Assembly (NCBI GenBank): GCA_002435865.1
Contig: DIWV01000005.1
Coordinates: 18,031 to 82,030 of the forward strand
From: Cloacimonetes bacterium UBA6097
GTDB lineage: Bacteria > Cloacimonadota > Cloacimonadia > Cloacimonadales > Cloacimonadaceae
Reading direction: 5' to 3'
DNA length: 64,000 bases
In this document: positions 53,557 to 61,167 of the stretch, piece after piece
How positions within the stretch are numbered: position 1 is the first letter of the stretch
Layout: the number at the start of each line of letters is the position of its first letter
Made by a program: the position numbers and the translations under genes
The notes under the pieces: generated by a model
Seen by the model: only the letters and a program-made list of their open reading frames with translations
Told to the model about the DNA's origin: nothing
Database searches by the model: none

Positions 53557-53781
53557 ATGCTGGAACAACTACTGACCATTGTCAATACAGTCAGAGAAAA
53601 CAAAAGCCTGCCGCCTGTTGCTGAAATCAAACCTGAATTCGACTTAAGGACTGATTTAGGATTTGATTCACTTGATCTGGCAGAATTAACCGTGAGAATA
53701 GAAAAGGAATTCGGTGTAGATATCTTTGCCGACAGCTTTGTATTAACCATTGCCGAGGTTATGGCTAAACTTAATAAATAA
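53557..53781 (+). CDS. Acyl carrier protein
   Basis: 74 residues with the phosphopantetheine-attachment motif LGFDSLDLAEL (Ser near residue 39), then a helix RIEKEFGVDIF, and the length of a free-standing ACP. It is distinct from a housekeeping acpP because it lies inside the island and overlaps the ligase gene by one base. Together with the AMP-ligase and the SDR it makes a compact acyl-activation and reduction module that could supply a hydroxyacyl group to a glycan transferase. Confidence 0.9.
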   Translation: MLEQLLTIVNTVRENKSLPPVAEIKPEFDLRTDLGFDSLDLAELTVRIEKEFGVDIFADSFVLTIAEVMAKLNK

Positions 53782-55010
53782 TGTCTGATAAACTCTTTTT
53801 ACACGATTATACAACTTCAAAAACATATACTTACGGGCAGATAATTGCAGACCTGAACAGTGTTTCAGAAGTCTATGAGTACTGTTGCACACGTGATTTG
53901 TATACGATATTCCTGAATATCATCACTGCTGTTGCACATAATGTTAATCTTGTTTTGCTTGATTCAGATTTTTCTGAGCTGGAATTGCAAAACCTGAGTA
54001 TTGACAGCTCAGTAATCATGCAATCCATTCCTGTACAGCAGTTTAACATTAATTCAACAGATGAATTGATATGTAAACTGCAGAATAATCCAGACTGGAA
54101 ACTTACTTTGTTTACATCCGGCACAACAGGTATTCCCAAGAAAGTAGTGCACAAGCTTATATCTCTAACCCGTGCAGTCAGGATATCTGAAAGGCACAGC
54201 GACGATATCTGGGGTTTTGCCTATAATCCTACCCATATCGCCGGCCTGCAGGTTTTCTTCCAGGCTTTGCTAAATGCCAATACATTAGTAAATATCTTTG
54301 AAGCTGAAAGAACTAAAGTGCTGGAGTTGATAAAGAACTTTAATATAACCAATATTTCTGCAACTCCTACTTTTTTCAGATTGCTTTTACCTTTGCAGGA
54401 AGAATATCCATCAGTCAAAAAGCTTACCTCCGGTGGTGAAAAGTTTGATTCCAATCTCTCCGACAACCTTTTAGCGGCTTTTCCCAATGCAAAGCTCAGG
54501 AATGTGTATGCATCCACAGAAGCAGGGACAATCCTGGAAGCAAAAGATGATACGTTCTCTATCAAAGATGAATCCTTATGCATGATAGTAGATGGAGAGC
54601 TTTATATTCATAAATCTCTTTTGGGGGAAGGAACAGCACTTGTAATGGAAGATGGTGAATGGTATGCTACTGGTGATTTGGTTGATGTTATCGAGACTAA
54701 CCCGACCAGTTTCCGTTTTCAGCAGCGTAAGAACGAGATGATAAACGTAGGCGGTTACAAAGTAAATCCCTATGAAGTTGAGCAAGCTTTGGAAAAGCAT
54801 CCCCTTGTTAAACAGGCATATATCTATGGGAAGTCCAATGCAGTGTTGGGTAATATACTAATGGCTGATATAGTGGTCACGGAAGTTTTATCCGAAAGAG
54901 AACTCAGGGAATTCCTTGCACCTTTGCTGCAGCCTTTTAAAATCCCGAGAATAATAAACTTTGTTGACTCAATAGAACTTACCAGAACAGGCAAACTGAA
55001 AAGAACCTAA
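53781..55010 (+). CDS. AMP-dependent acyl-ACP/CoA ligase
   Basis: 409 residues, an ANL-superfamily adenylating enzyme shorter than usual (~500). LTLFTSGTTGIPKKVVH near residue 110 is the P-loop, NVYASTEAGTILEA near 238 the adenylate motif, YATGDLVDV the core Asp, and GGYKVNPYEVEQAL the hinge, ending with RTGKLKRT carrying the catalytic lysine. The N-terminal subdomain is trimmed. The one-base overlap with the ACP gene makes the ACP the likely acyl acceptor. The acid it activates is unknown. Confidence 0.85.
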   Translation: MSDKLFLHDYTTSKTYTYGQIIADLNSVSEVYEYCCTRDLYTIFLNIITAVAHNVNLVLLDSDFSELELQNLSIDSSVIMQSIPVQQFNINSTDELICKLQNNPDWKLTLFTSGTTGIPKKVVHKLISLTRAVRISERHSDDIWGFAYNPTHIAGLQVFFQALLNANTLVNIFEAERTKVLELIKNFNITNISATPTFFRLLLPLQEEYPSVKKLTSGGEKFDSNLSDNLLAAFPNAKLRNVYASTEAGTILEAKDDTFSIKDESLCMIVDGELYIHKSLLGEGTALVMEDGEWYATGDLVDVIETNPTSFRFQQRKNEMINVGGYKVNPYEVEQALEKHPLVKQAYIYGKSNAVLGNILMADIVVTEVLSERELREFLAPLLQPFKIPRIINFVDSIELTRTGKLKRT

Positions 55011-55024
55011 AGGAAATAAACTTT

Positions 55025-55750
55025 ATGAAAAACATTTTAGTTACCGGCATATTGCAGGGTTTGGGCTTGCAGATTACCAAAACACTTTTGGAAAAAGGGA
55101 ACACAGTTTATGGTGTTACTCTTGCCCTGAATAAAGAGCTTGATGAGCTGAAGAAACAATATGGGGACAAGATTATTATTATAGTTGCAGACCTGGCTGA
55201 TATTGATAAATCAATTGAGATGATTTTTAACAAGACAATTGGTTTTGAAATCCCTCTGCATGGATTCGTCAATAATGCAGCCATAGCTTATGATGATATT
55301 ATCAGCAACATGAATTATGACCCGCTTTTAAAGATGTACCAGGTTAATGTCTTTTCACCTTTTATGCTGACTAAGCATGTTATCCGTAATATGTTGCTGC
55401 ACAATGTTCAGGGATCCATTGTTCATATCTCATCCATCAGTGTACATACAGGTTATAAAGGTCTTGCCATGTATGCTTCCACTAAAGGTGCTTTGGAGGC
55501 TTTTTCCAAGACTACGGCACGTGAATGGGGAGAGCGTGGGATTCGTTCCAATTGTCTGGTAGCAGGTTTTATGGAAACAGGCATGAGTGCTACTCTTACT
55601 CCTACCCAGAAAGACCGCATCTTTAAAAGAACATCCCTTAAAAAACCTACTGAGCTAACTTCTGTTGCCAATATGGTTGAGTTTCTGATATCGGATAAAA
55701 GCTTATCTGTCACCGGTTCCAACGTCCATGTTGATGCCGGGACAATTTAA
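55025..55750 (+). CDS. Short-chain dehydrogenase (3-oxoacyl-ACP-reductase-like)
   Basis: 241-residue classical SDR: NILVTGILQGLGLQITKTLL at the N-terminus (T-G-x-x-x-G-x-G), NNAAIAYDD, SIVHISSISVHTGYKGLAMYASTKGAL with Ser, Tyr and Lys of the active site, and SDKSLSVTGSNVHVDAGTI at the end, typical of FabG-like reductases. With ACP and ligase upstream it would reduce a 3-oxoacyl or similar carrier-bound acid. A sugar-reductase role is the alternative. Confidence 0.85.
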   Translation: MKNILVTGILQGLGLQITKTLLEKGNTVYGVTLALNKELDELKKQYGDKIIIIVADLADIDKSIEMIFNKTIGFEIPLHGFVNNAAIAYDDIISNMNYDPLLKMYQVNVFSPFMLTKHVIRNMLLHNVQGSIVHISSISVHTGYKGLAMYASTKGALEAFSKTTAREWGERGIRSNCLVAGFMETGMSATLTPTQKDRIFKRTSLKKPTELTSVANMVEFLISDKSLSVTGSNVHVDAGTI

Positions 55751-55767
55751 GGAAATTTGAGGTTAAT

Positions 55768-56700
55768 ATGATATATTTAGTTACAGGCGGTGCCGGATTT
55801 ATCGGCTCAAACATTGTTAAGGAACTTCTGGACCGCAATGAAAAAGTACGCGTTCTGGACAACTTTGCCACAGGCAAGAGGGAAAACATACTTCGCTACA
55901 AAGACAATCCCAATCTGCAGATAATTGAAGGTGATTTGCGCAGTTTTCACGTAGTGCGTGATGCTGTTAAGGGTGTTGATTTTGTTCTTCACCAGGGTGC
56001 ATTGCCATCTGTACCAAGGTCTGTTAACGACCCGATTACATCGAATGATGTAAACATATTGGGCACTTTGAATATTTTGGAAGCAGCCAAGGAATTTAAA
56101 GTAAAAAGAGTGGTTTTTGCTTCATCATCATCTGTTTACGGCAATTCAGAATTCCTGCCCAAGCAGGAAGATATGGCTGTTGCACCACTCTCACCTTATG
56201 CTGTATCCAAGTATGCAGCAGAACGCTATTGCCAGATATATTACCAGCTTTATGGTCTGGAGACTGTCTGCCTGCGTTATTTCAACGTCTTTGGACCCAA
56301 TCAGGATCCCACATCCCAATACAGTGCTGTTATTCCAAAATTCATTAAAGCAATTAACGATAACAAACAGCCCGTTATTTACGGTGACGGAACCCAATCC
56401 CGAGACTTTACTTTTGTAACCAATAACGTTGAAGCAAACCTGCTTGCCTGTACTGCAGAAGCAGTTGCAGGAGAAGTCTTTAATATTGCCTGCGGAGTAA
56501 AATACACCCTGTTAGAACTGGTAACTGAAATCAACAAAGTATTGGGTAAGGATATAAAACCTGTCTTTGATAAAGATCGTTCAGGCGATGTCAAGCACTC
56601 AATGGCAGATATTTCCAGAGCACAGGAACTATTGAAATACAGGGTTAAAGTTGATTTTGCAGAAGGTATCCGCAAGACTGTGGAGCATTTTACAGCATAA
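55768..56700 (+). CDS. UDP-sugar 4-epimerase (WbpP/Gne-like)
   Basis: 310-residue extended SDR with LVTGGAGFIGSNIVKELL, HQGALPSVPRSVNDP, FASSSSVYGNS, SPYAVSKYAAERY (Tyr-x-x-x-Lys) and NVFGPNQDPTSQYSAVIPKF. The last motif is typical of UDP-N-acetylhexosamine C4-epimerases such as WbpP and TviC. It would interconvert UDP-GlcNAc and UDP-GalNAc or their uronic acids, feeding the same pool as WecB at 59891. It is the last gene of the long operon, and a strong terminator follows 23 bases later. Confidence 0.88.
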   Translation: MIYLVTGGAGFIGSNIVKELLDRNEKVRVLDNFATGKRENILRYKDNPNLQIIEGDLRSFHVVRDAVKGVDFVLHQGALPSVPRSVNDPITSNDVNILGTLNILEAAKEFKVKRVVFASSSSVYGNSEFLPKQEDMAVAPLSPYAVSKYAAERYCQIYYQLYGLETVCLRYFNVFGPNQDPTSQYSAVIPKFIKAINDNKQPVIYGDGTQSRDFTFVTNNVEANLLACTAEAVAGEVFNIACGVKYTLLELVTEINKVLGKDIKPVFDKDRSGDVKHSMADISRAQELLKYRVKVDFAEGIRKTVEHFTA

Positions 56701-56723
56701 GAATAAACGTAACTCAAATATTT

Positions 56724-56759
56724 AAAGCAGATTAACAATTAAGTTAATCTGCTTTTTTT
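56724..56759 (+). terminator. Rho-independent terminator closing the island
   Basis: A perfect 13-bp stem (56724-56736 with 56743-56755, core AGCAGATTAAC/GTTAATCTGCT) closes a 6-base AATTAA loop and runs into a T-tract to 56759. It directly follows the last island gene and is the clearest terminator in the window. No comparable structure was found between 2601 and 56700. Confidence 0.9.
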
Positions 56760-56883
56760 ATATGAAAAACTATTTGCTGGATTCTAAGTTTTTCTACATA
56801 CAGAATGATTATGAATACGGGCAATATCAAGGGTAAACATTTATTCTTTCTTAATAAATCCAACAGGTATTGAACATGTTTCT

Positions 56884-56956
56884 AAGGGGTATCTAAGGGC
56901 TAACCCCTTAGATACCCCTTACATCTCCCTTTAATCTCCAGGGGATGAATAAAGGG
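56884..56956. repeat. Dispersed palindromic repeat, copy 3
   Basis: A perfect 16-bp stem (56884-56899 with 56905-56920) is built of AAGGGGTATCTAAGGG and its complement. It is followed by the family tail ACATCTCCCTTTAATCTCC (56921-56939), which is the reverse complement of the tail in copy 1. The stem differs from copies 1 and 2 at several positions on both sides, so pairing is preserved while sequence has drifted. Confidence 0.75.
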
Positions 56957-57178
56957 ATGTTATGGGTGAATTGCTCTGTGTAATTGAGATAACAGTGCCG
57001 TCCTGTCAGGTTCACAGGAGTCCTTTTTGCCAATGATAACTATCAGTACATAACTCAATTATAGGGCAAAATGGACTTCGGGCATGAGAGCATTTTTTAT
57101 TAGATGTGACTGGAATGAAAATTAATATAGCCTACGACCCGGGATAAAATTCAACCGAGATTGGGATTATCCGTTAAA
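56957..57178. other. Intergenic stretch with no recognised feature
   Basis: Between palindromic repeat copy 3 and the stop of the KTSC gene there is ordinary AT-rich sequence. No open frame with a ribosome-binding site, no RNA gene and no clear terminator for the minus-strand gene was seen. Confidence 0.4.
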
Positions 57179-57412
57179 TCAGATAATCGTAAACTTTTTC
57201 TTCCTGATATACCTTCTTGGGTAGTTATTACTGATGTTCTGGATAAAGTAAGCTCCCTTGGAAGGTGACTTCATCATATTCTCGAAGATATTGACAGGAA
57301 TATTGATGAATCGGTGGACTTCAGAATTATGAAATTCCACTTCCAACAGCAATGCTTCCTTATCATAGCCGAGAGTTTTGATGATTGACGATTTTACTTT
57401 TGTTCTTTCCAT
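57179..57412 (-). CDS. KTSC-domain protein
   Basis: 77 residues, all of it the KTSC domain (found at the C-terminus of some lysyl-tRNA synthetases and as small free proteins): TKVKSSIIKTLGYDKEALLL at the start, EVEFHNSEVHRFINIPVNIF in the middle and SKGAYFIQNISNNYPRR at the end. The ATG at 57412 is chosen because GCAAGGGG lies just upstream; a longer frame to 57535 has no support. The only complete minus-strand gene, divergent from the sugar transferase gene. Function of the family is unknown, perhaps nucleic-acid binding. Confidence 0.85.
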   Translation of the reverse strand: MERTKVKSSIIKTLGYDKEALLLEVEFHNSEVHRFINIPVNIFENMMKSPSKGAYFIQNISNNYPRRYIRKKKFTII

Positions 57413-57695
57413 ACAAGCCCCTTGCATTTTTTTGAAAAGACCTAAAAAAGTGAGGTAAAAGATATATGATACTTCTGTAGAATTGTAACTGCTATTAAAA
57501 TCAATAAAGTACATTCCTCTTTCAAGGAAAAGCAATATTTCATGCCACCACCTTATAATTTATAAAGGTAAACAAGAGAAACCTTGAAAAGCTGTCAATT
57601 ACTTTTTTTAAGCACATTCTTTTTTAAGTCAGGGATGTAGACTTACCCGGAATTTTTACAAATAACTTGCCAAGAAGATGAAGATGTATTTTTTG

Positions 57696-57724
57696 TTGTC
57701 ACCAGTTTGAAAGCATTATATTAT
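57696..57724 (+). promoter_or_regulatory. Promoter of the sugar-transferase operon
   Basis: TTGTCA (57696-57701), a 17-base spacer and TATTAT (57719-57724) give a good sigma70-type promoter about 112 bases upstream of the ATG at 57837. The gap 57413-57836 shows nothing else definite. Confidence 0.5.
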
Positions 57725-57836
57725 AAGACTGACACATGTTTTGATAACTGATGATTCGCACAGATTGATAGGGATTTAGATTGTCTAATCCCTGTTAGCT
57801 CAGGTAATATTTTAGGTGATTAACACCAGGAAGCAT

Positions 57837-59432
57837 ATGAAAAGAAGAATAGCTACTATCTTATTTATCATCATTGATATAATCATAATAGTGTTTTCCT
57901 TTCTGTTTGTTGCATGGTTCAGGGCCGGAACCAAGATTATCGTAGCTAATTATGCCTATACTTTGGTTGCTTTTGGATTAATCTGGCTGGGTGTGGGAAT
58001 CTGGGGTCAGAAGTTTTATATTAAGCTAAAGTACAGCGGCAGAGCTTTTGCTCTGAATATGCTGAAAGTAGATATAATAGCAATAGCAGTTGTCTTTGCA
58101 TTAATAGTATTTTTCCAGAAGTTTCACTACTCAAGGTATCTTGTCTTTAGTACAATTGGTTTGACAGCATTACTGGAATTCCTGTTTTTTGTAGGATTGT
58201 ATTATGCATTGCAATTTCATCGTGAAAACGCCAGTTTTGCTTCTGCCACATTTATTACTAAGTCAAAGCAACTGGAAGAAGGTTTTTCAGACAGGTTTAT
58301 CAGGGATGCAAGCAAAGCAGTTCCCAAAATCGAGAGAGGACCTTATAATCCCGGATTTGGCACTTCTGAGACAGATTCAATCAAAATATCACTTTGCGAA
58401 AGTTACCTTGCTGATAAACACAAGCTTTACAAATTCCTGAACAATAATCTGAATCTGGATGATTTTGCTAAATCAAAAACCATGGTCTTGAATTCAGCAA
58501 CATACTACAATATTGCAGCAATTGAAGCAAACTCACAGCAAATGTTCATTAATCTGCATATCCTCAACAACTTCAGACGCATCAACAAATACCTGATAAA
58601 GGTGAACGAAAACCTGGCCCAAGGCGGAGTTTTTATTTGTTGCGGAGAATCGATAGCTGAGCGAAGAAACAGATTTTACAGGACACTTACTCCATACCTG
58701 GGCTTTTTTGCATATGTAATAGATTTTTTCCTTAAACGGGTTCTGCCCAAAATACCTATCGTGCAGGGTTGGTACTTTGCTCTGACCAAAGGTATAGACA
58801 GAGCAATATCTGAAACTGAAATGATAGGAAGGTTTTATTTCTGCGGATTTGACCTGATTTCCAAAGATGAAATTGATGGGGCTATGTTCTTTATACTTAA
58901 GAAAGTTAATCCTCCTAGTGATGATACAAATCCATCTTATGGTCCTATAATCAAACTCAAACGCATCGGCAAAGACAGAAGAATAATCTATATTAATAAA
59001 CTGCGTACCATGCATCCTTACTCAGAATACCTGCAGGATTATGTCTATAAAGCAAGTGCCTTGCAGGAAGGCGGTAAATTCAGCAACGACTTCAGGGTTA
59101 CGTCATGGGGAAAAGTATTCCGCACGCTGTGGATTGATGAACTTCCTCAAATAGTCAATTTTCTCAAAGGAGAACTGGATTTTGTGGGAGTAAGGGCTTT
59201 GAGTGAGCACTATTTTGACCTTTATCCGCCTGATTTACAGGAACTGAGATGTAAATTCAAACCGGGACTAGTACCACCTTTTTATGCAGATATGCCCACC
59301 AGTTTTGAAGAAATCCTTGCTTCTGAACGAAATTACCTGCTGCAAAAGCAGGAAAACCCTTTTGCCACAGACTGGAAATATTTCTGGAAAGCTTTCTGGA
59401 ATATCATGTTTAAACACGCACGCAGTAAATAG
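57837..59432 (+). CDS. Initiating sugar-phosphate transferase (polyprenyl glycosylphosphotransferase)
   Basis: 531 residues. Four N-terminal membrane helices (to ~residue 140) are followed by a soluble region with methyltransferase-like text (INKYLIKVNENLAQGGVFIC) and a third helix-rich stretch near residues 285-305. Next is the bacterial sugar transferase core: INKLRTMHPYSEYLQDY, FRVTSWGKVFRTLWIDELPQ and LKGELDFVGVRALSEHYF. It starts synthesis by moving a sugar-1-phosphate onto undecaprenyl phosphate. The usual G-P-R-P near the C-terminus is G-V-R-A here. ATG 57837 has AGGA five bases upstream; a GTG at 57816 is less likely. Confidence 0.85.
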   Translation: MKRRIATILFIIIDIIIIVFSFLFVAWFRAGTKIIVANYAYTLVAFGLIWLGVGIWGQKFYIKLKYSGRAFALNMLKVDIIAIAVVFALIVFFQKFHYSRYLVFSTIGLTALLEFLFFVGLYYALQFHRENASFASATFITKSKQLEEGFSDRFIRDASKAVPKIERGPYNPGFGTSETDSIKISLCESYLADKHKLYKFLNNNLNLDDFAKSKTMVLNSATYYNIAAIEANSQQMFINLHILNNFRRINKYLIKVNENLAQGGVFICCGESIAERRNRFYRTLTPYLGFFAYVIDFFLKRVLPKIPIVQGWYFALTKGIDRAISETEMIGRFYFCGFDLISKDEIDGAMFFILKKVNPPSDDTNPSYGPIIKLKRIGKDRRIIYINKLRTMHPYSEYLQDYVYKASALQEGGKFSNDFRVTSWGKVFRTLWIDELPQIVNFLKGELDFVGVRALSEHYFDLYPPDLQELRCKFKPGLVPPFYADMPTSFEEILASERNYLLQKQENPFATDWKYFWKAFWNIMFKHARSK

Positions 59433-59444
59433 GTTATTAGTTGT

Positions 59445-59867
59445 GGGTTACGGGTTACGAGTTATGCGTTACGGGTTAAACAGGGGATAAATTGATTCAT
59501 ACAGATCTTGAAGTTTATAAGAAAAGCCTTCTTTTAGTAAAAACTGTATATGATTTGACAAAGAAATTCCCTAAAGAAGAAATGTGGGGTCTCTCAAGTC
59601 AGATGAGAAGAGCAGCAATCTCAATTCCCAGCAATATATCAGAAGGTTCAGGCAGGCGAAGTAACAAAGAACTTTCCCATTTCATAAATATTTCTTTAGG
59701 CTCAGTTGCTGAATTAGAAACCCAAATTACTATTTCTTTAATGCTTAATTTTATTGGCAGCAATGAAAAGAACTTGCTGATCAAAGAACTCACTACAATC
59801 AGAATGATGTTATTAAATCTCATGAAATCTATAACACACCCGTAACTCGTAACCCGTAACTCGTAAC
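59445..59867. mobile_element. Four-helix-bundle gene cassette bounded by inverted repeats
   Basis: The left arm (59445-59478) and right arm (59836-59867) consist of GTTACGGG/GTTACGAG words and their complements; over 30 aligned bases about 26 pair. The right arm overlaps the last codons and stop of the enclosed gene. The layout (small gene, repeat-made arms, inserted between operon genes) repeats that of the GxxExxY cassette at 11201, though the arm sequence differs. Mobility is inferred from layout only. Confidence 0.6.
59492..59845 (+). CDS. Four-helix-bundle protein (23S rRNA intervening-sequence protein family)
   Basis: 117 residues, the size and motif order of the IVP/S23 family: DLEVYKKSLLLVKTVYDLT, FPKEEMWGLSSQMRRAAISI, PSNISEGSGRRSNKELSHFI and SLGSVAELETQI. 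The family was first noted inside insertions of 23S rRNA genes, but many copies, like this, lie elsewhere. Start is TTG with GGGGAT upstream. The gene sits between the sugar transferase and wecB inside inverted repeats and is not expected to take part in polysaccharide synthesis. Function unknown. Confidence 0.87.
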   Translation: MIHTDLEVYKKSLLLVKTVYDLTKKFPKEEMWGLSSQMRRAAISIPSNISEGSGRRSNKELSHFINISLGSVAELETQITISLMLNFIGSNEKNLLIKELTTIRMMLLNLMKSITHP

Positions 59868-59890
59868 AGATTATTTAATAAGGAATAAGA

Positions 59891-60991
59891 ATGCTTAAAA
59901 TCCATTTAGTCGTCGGTGCACGACCCAACTATATGAAGATGTCTCCGCTTTATGAAGAGTTTAGAAAATATCCGGATAAGTTTAAGGTAAAATTCGTTCA
60001 CACAGGTCAGCATTATGACGATAGAATGAGTAAGCTTTTCTTTGAGGATTTAAAAATGCCAAAACCGGATGTCTTCCTGGAAGTTGGTTCAGGCACGCAT
60101 GGAACTCAGACAGCTAAAGTACTGGAGCGCTATGAAAAATACATGCTGGAAGAAAAACCGGATATAGTTTTTGTCGCCGGAGATGTAAATTCCACTGCTG
60201 CCTGTGCCATTGACGCAGCAAAAATGAATATTCCGGTTGCACATGTGGAAGCAGGACTCAGAAGCTTTGACAGACGCATGCCGGAAGAAATCAATCGGCT
60301 GCTGACAGACCAGATATCAGATTATTTGCTGACTCCATCCATTGATGCTGATGAAAACCTATTACATGAAGGAATTCCCAAAGAAAAGATCTTCCTTGTG
60401 GGAAACATCATGATAGATTCACTCATAAGGCACAGGGAAACCGCTGAGAAATCCAATATATTGCAGGAATTGAAGTTACAAAGCAATCAACAAAAAGAGA
60501 AATACTGTCTTGTAACTCTGCACAGACCTTCCAATGTTGATGACAAACAAGGTCTGCTGACTATCCTGAATGCATTTAAGAAAATAGGCGAAAAGATCAG
60601 GATTATCTTCCCGATGCACCCCAGAACCCGCAACAATATTAAGGAATTGGGTCTCAGCTCTTTTCTCAATTCCATACCTAACCTGACTGTAACAGAACCC
60701 CTTGGTTATCTTGACTTCCTGAAACTGGAAATGCATTCTGATTTGATAATAACAGATTCCGGCGGTATCCAGGAAGAAACAACCTTCCTTCAGATTCCCT
60801 GCCTGACCCTGAGAGAAAACACAGAACGTCCGATTACCATTACAGAAGGAACTAATCAGCTTGTTGCTTTGGAGCAATTCTACATCATTAATGCTGCAGA
60901 AGAAATCTTAAATGGAAACCTGAAGCAAGGTAAAATCCCTATGTATTGGGATGGACATACTTCGGAACGCATAGTGAATATCTTTATGTAG
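59891..60991 (+). CDS. wecB: UDP-N-acetylglucosamine 2-epimerase (non-hydrolysing)
   Basis: 366 residues with the full WecB signature: HLVVGARPNYMKMSPL, KFVHTGQHYDDRMS, FVAGDVNSTAACAIDAAK, HVEAGLRSFDRRMPEEINR, LVTLHRPSNVD, ITDSGGIQEETTFLQIPCLT and LRENTERPITITEGTN. All conserved Asp, Glu and His positions of the family appear present. It makes UDP-ManNAc from UDP-GlcNAc. Starting 46 bases after the four-helix-bundle gene, it probably belonged to one operon with the initiating transferase before the cassette arrived. Confidence 0.93.
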   Translation: MLKIHLVVGARPNYMKMSPLYEEFRKYPDKFKVKFVHTGQHYDDRMSKLFFEDLKMPKPDVFLEVGSGTHGTQTAKVLERYEKYMLEEKPDIVFVAGDVNSTAACAIDAAKMNIPVAHVEAGLRSFDRRMPEEINRLLTDQISDYLLTPSIDADENLLHEGIPKEKIFLVGNIMIDSLIRHRETAEKSNILQELKLQSNQQKEKYCLVTLHRPSNVDDKQGLLTILNAFKKIGEKIRIIFPMHPRTRNNIKELGLSSFLNSIPNLTVTEPLGYLDFLKLEMHSDLIITDSGGIQEETTFLQIPCLTLRENTERPITITEGTNQLVALEQFYIINAAEEILNGNLKQGKIPMYWDGHTSERIVNIFM

Positions 60992-60997
60992 TTTTCT

Positions 60998-61150
60998 ACA
61001 CCACGGATTAACACGGATATGTATATAAGCCAAAAGTGAGTAATGGCTAACATTGTTAGTAGTAAAGTCAATTACACAAATTTAACTTATGCACAATTTT
61101 GCTGACTTAATAATTTTTATTATCTGTGTAAATCAGTGTAATCCATGGTG
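60998..61150. repeat. Decayed or empty inverted-repeat cassette
   Basis: CACCACGGATTAACACGGAT (60999-61018) faces an imperfect complement at 61122-61150 (ATCTGTGTAAATCAGTGTAA and CCATGGTG). The ~100 bases between hold no open frame. From memory, CCACGGATT-type words of this sort often flank GxxExxY genes in other genomes, so this looks like a cassette that lost its gene. It fills most of the 176-base gap between wecB and the 61168 gene. Confidence 0.55.
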
Positions 61151-61167
61151 TTATCAGGAGTTATAGA

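Noticed and set aside
57413..57535. Longer N-terminus for the KTSC protein
   Set aside because: The extra 41 residues have no domain similarity, and AAGGGG stands directly before the ATG at 57412.
59430..59870. GTTACGGG/GTAACTCG words looked at first like a CRISPR or direct-repeat array
   Set aside because: There are no regular spacers, and the words are inverted on the two sides of one gene, which fits cassette arms rather than CRISPR.
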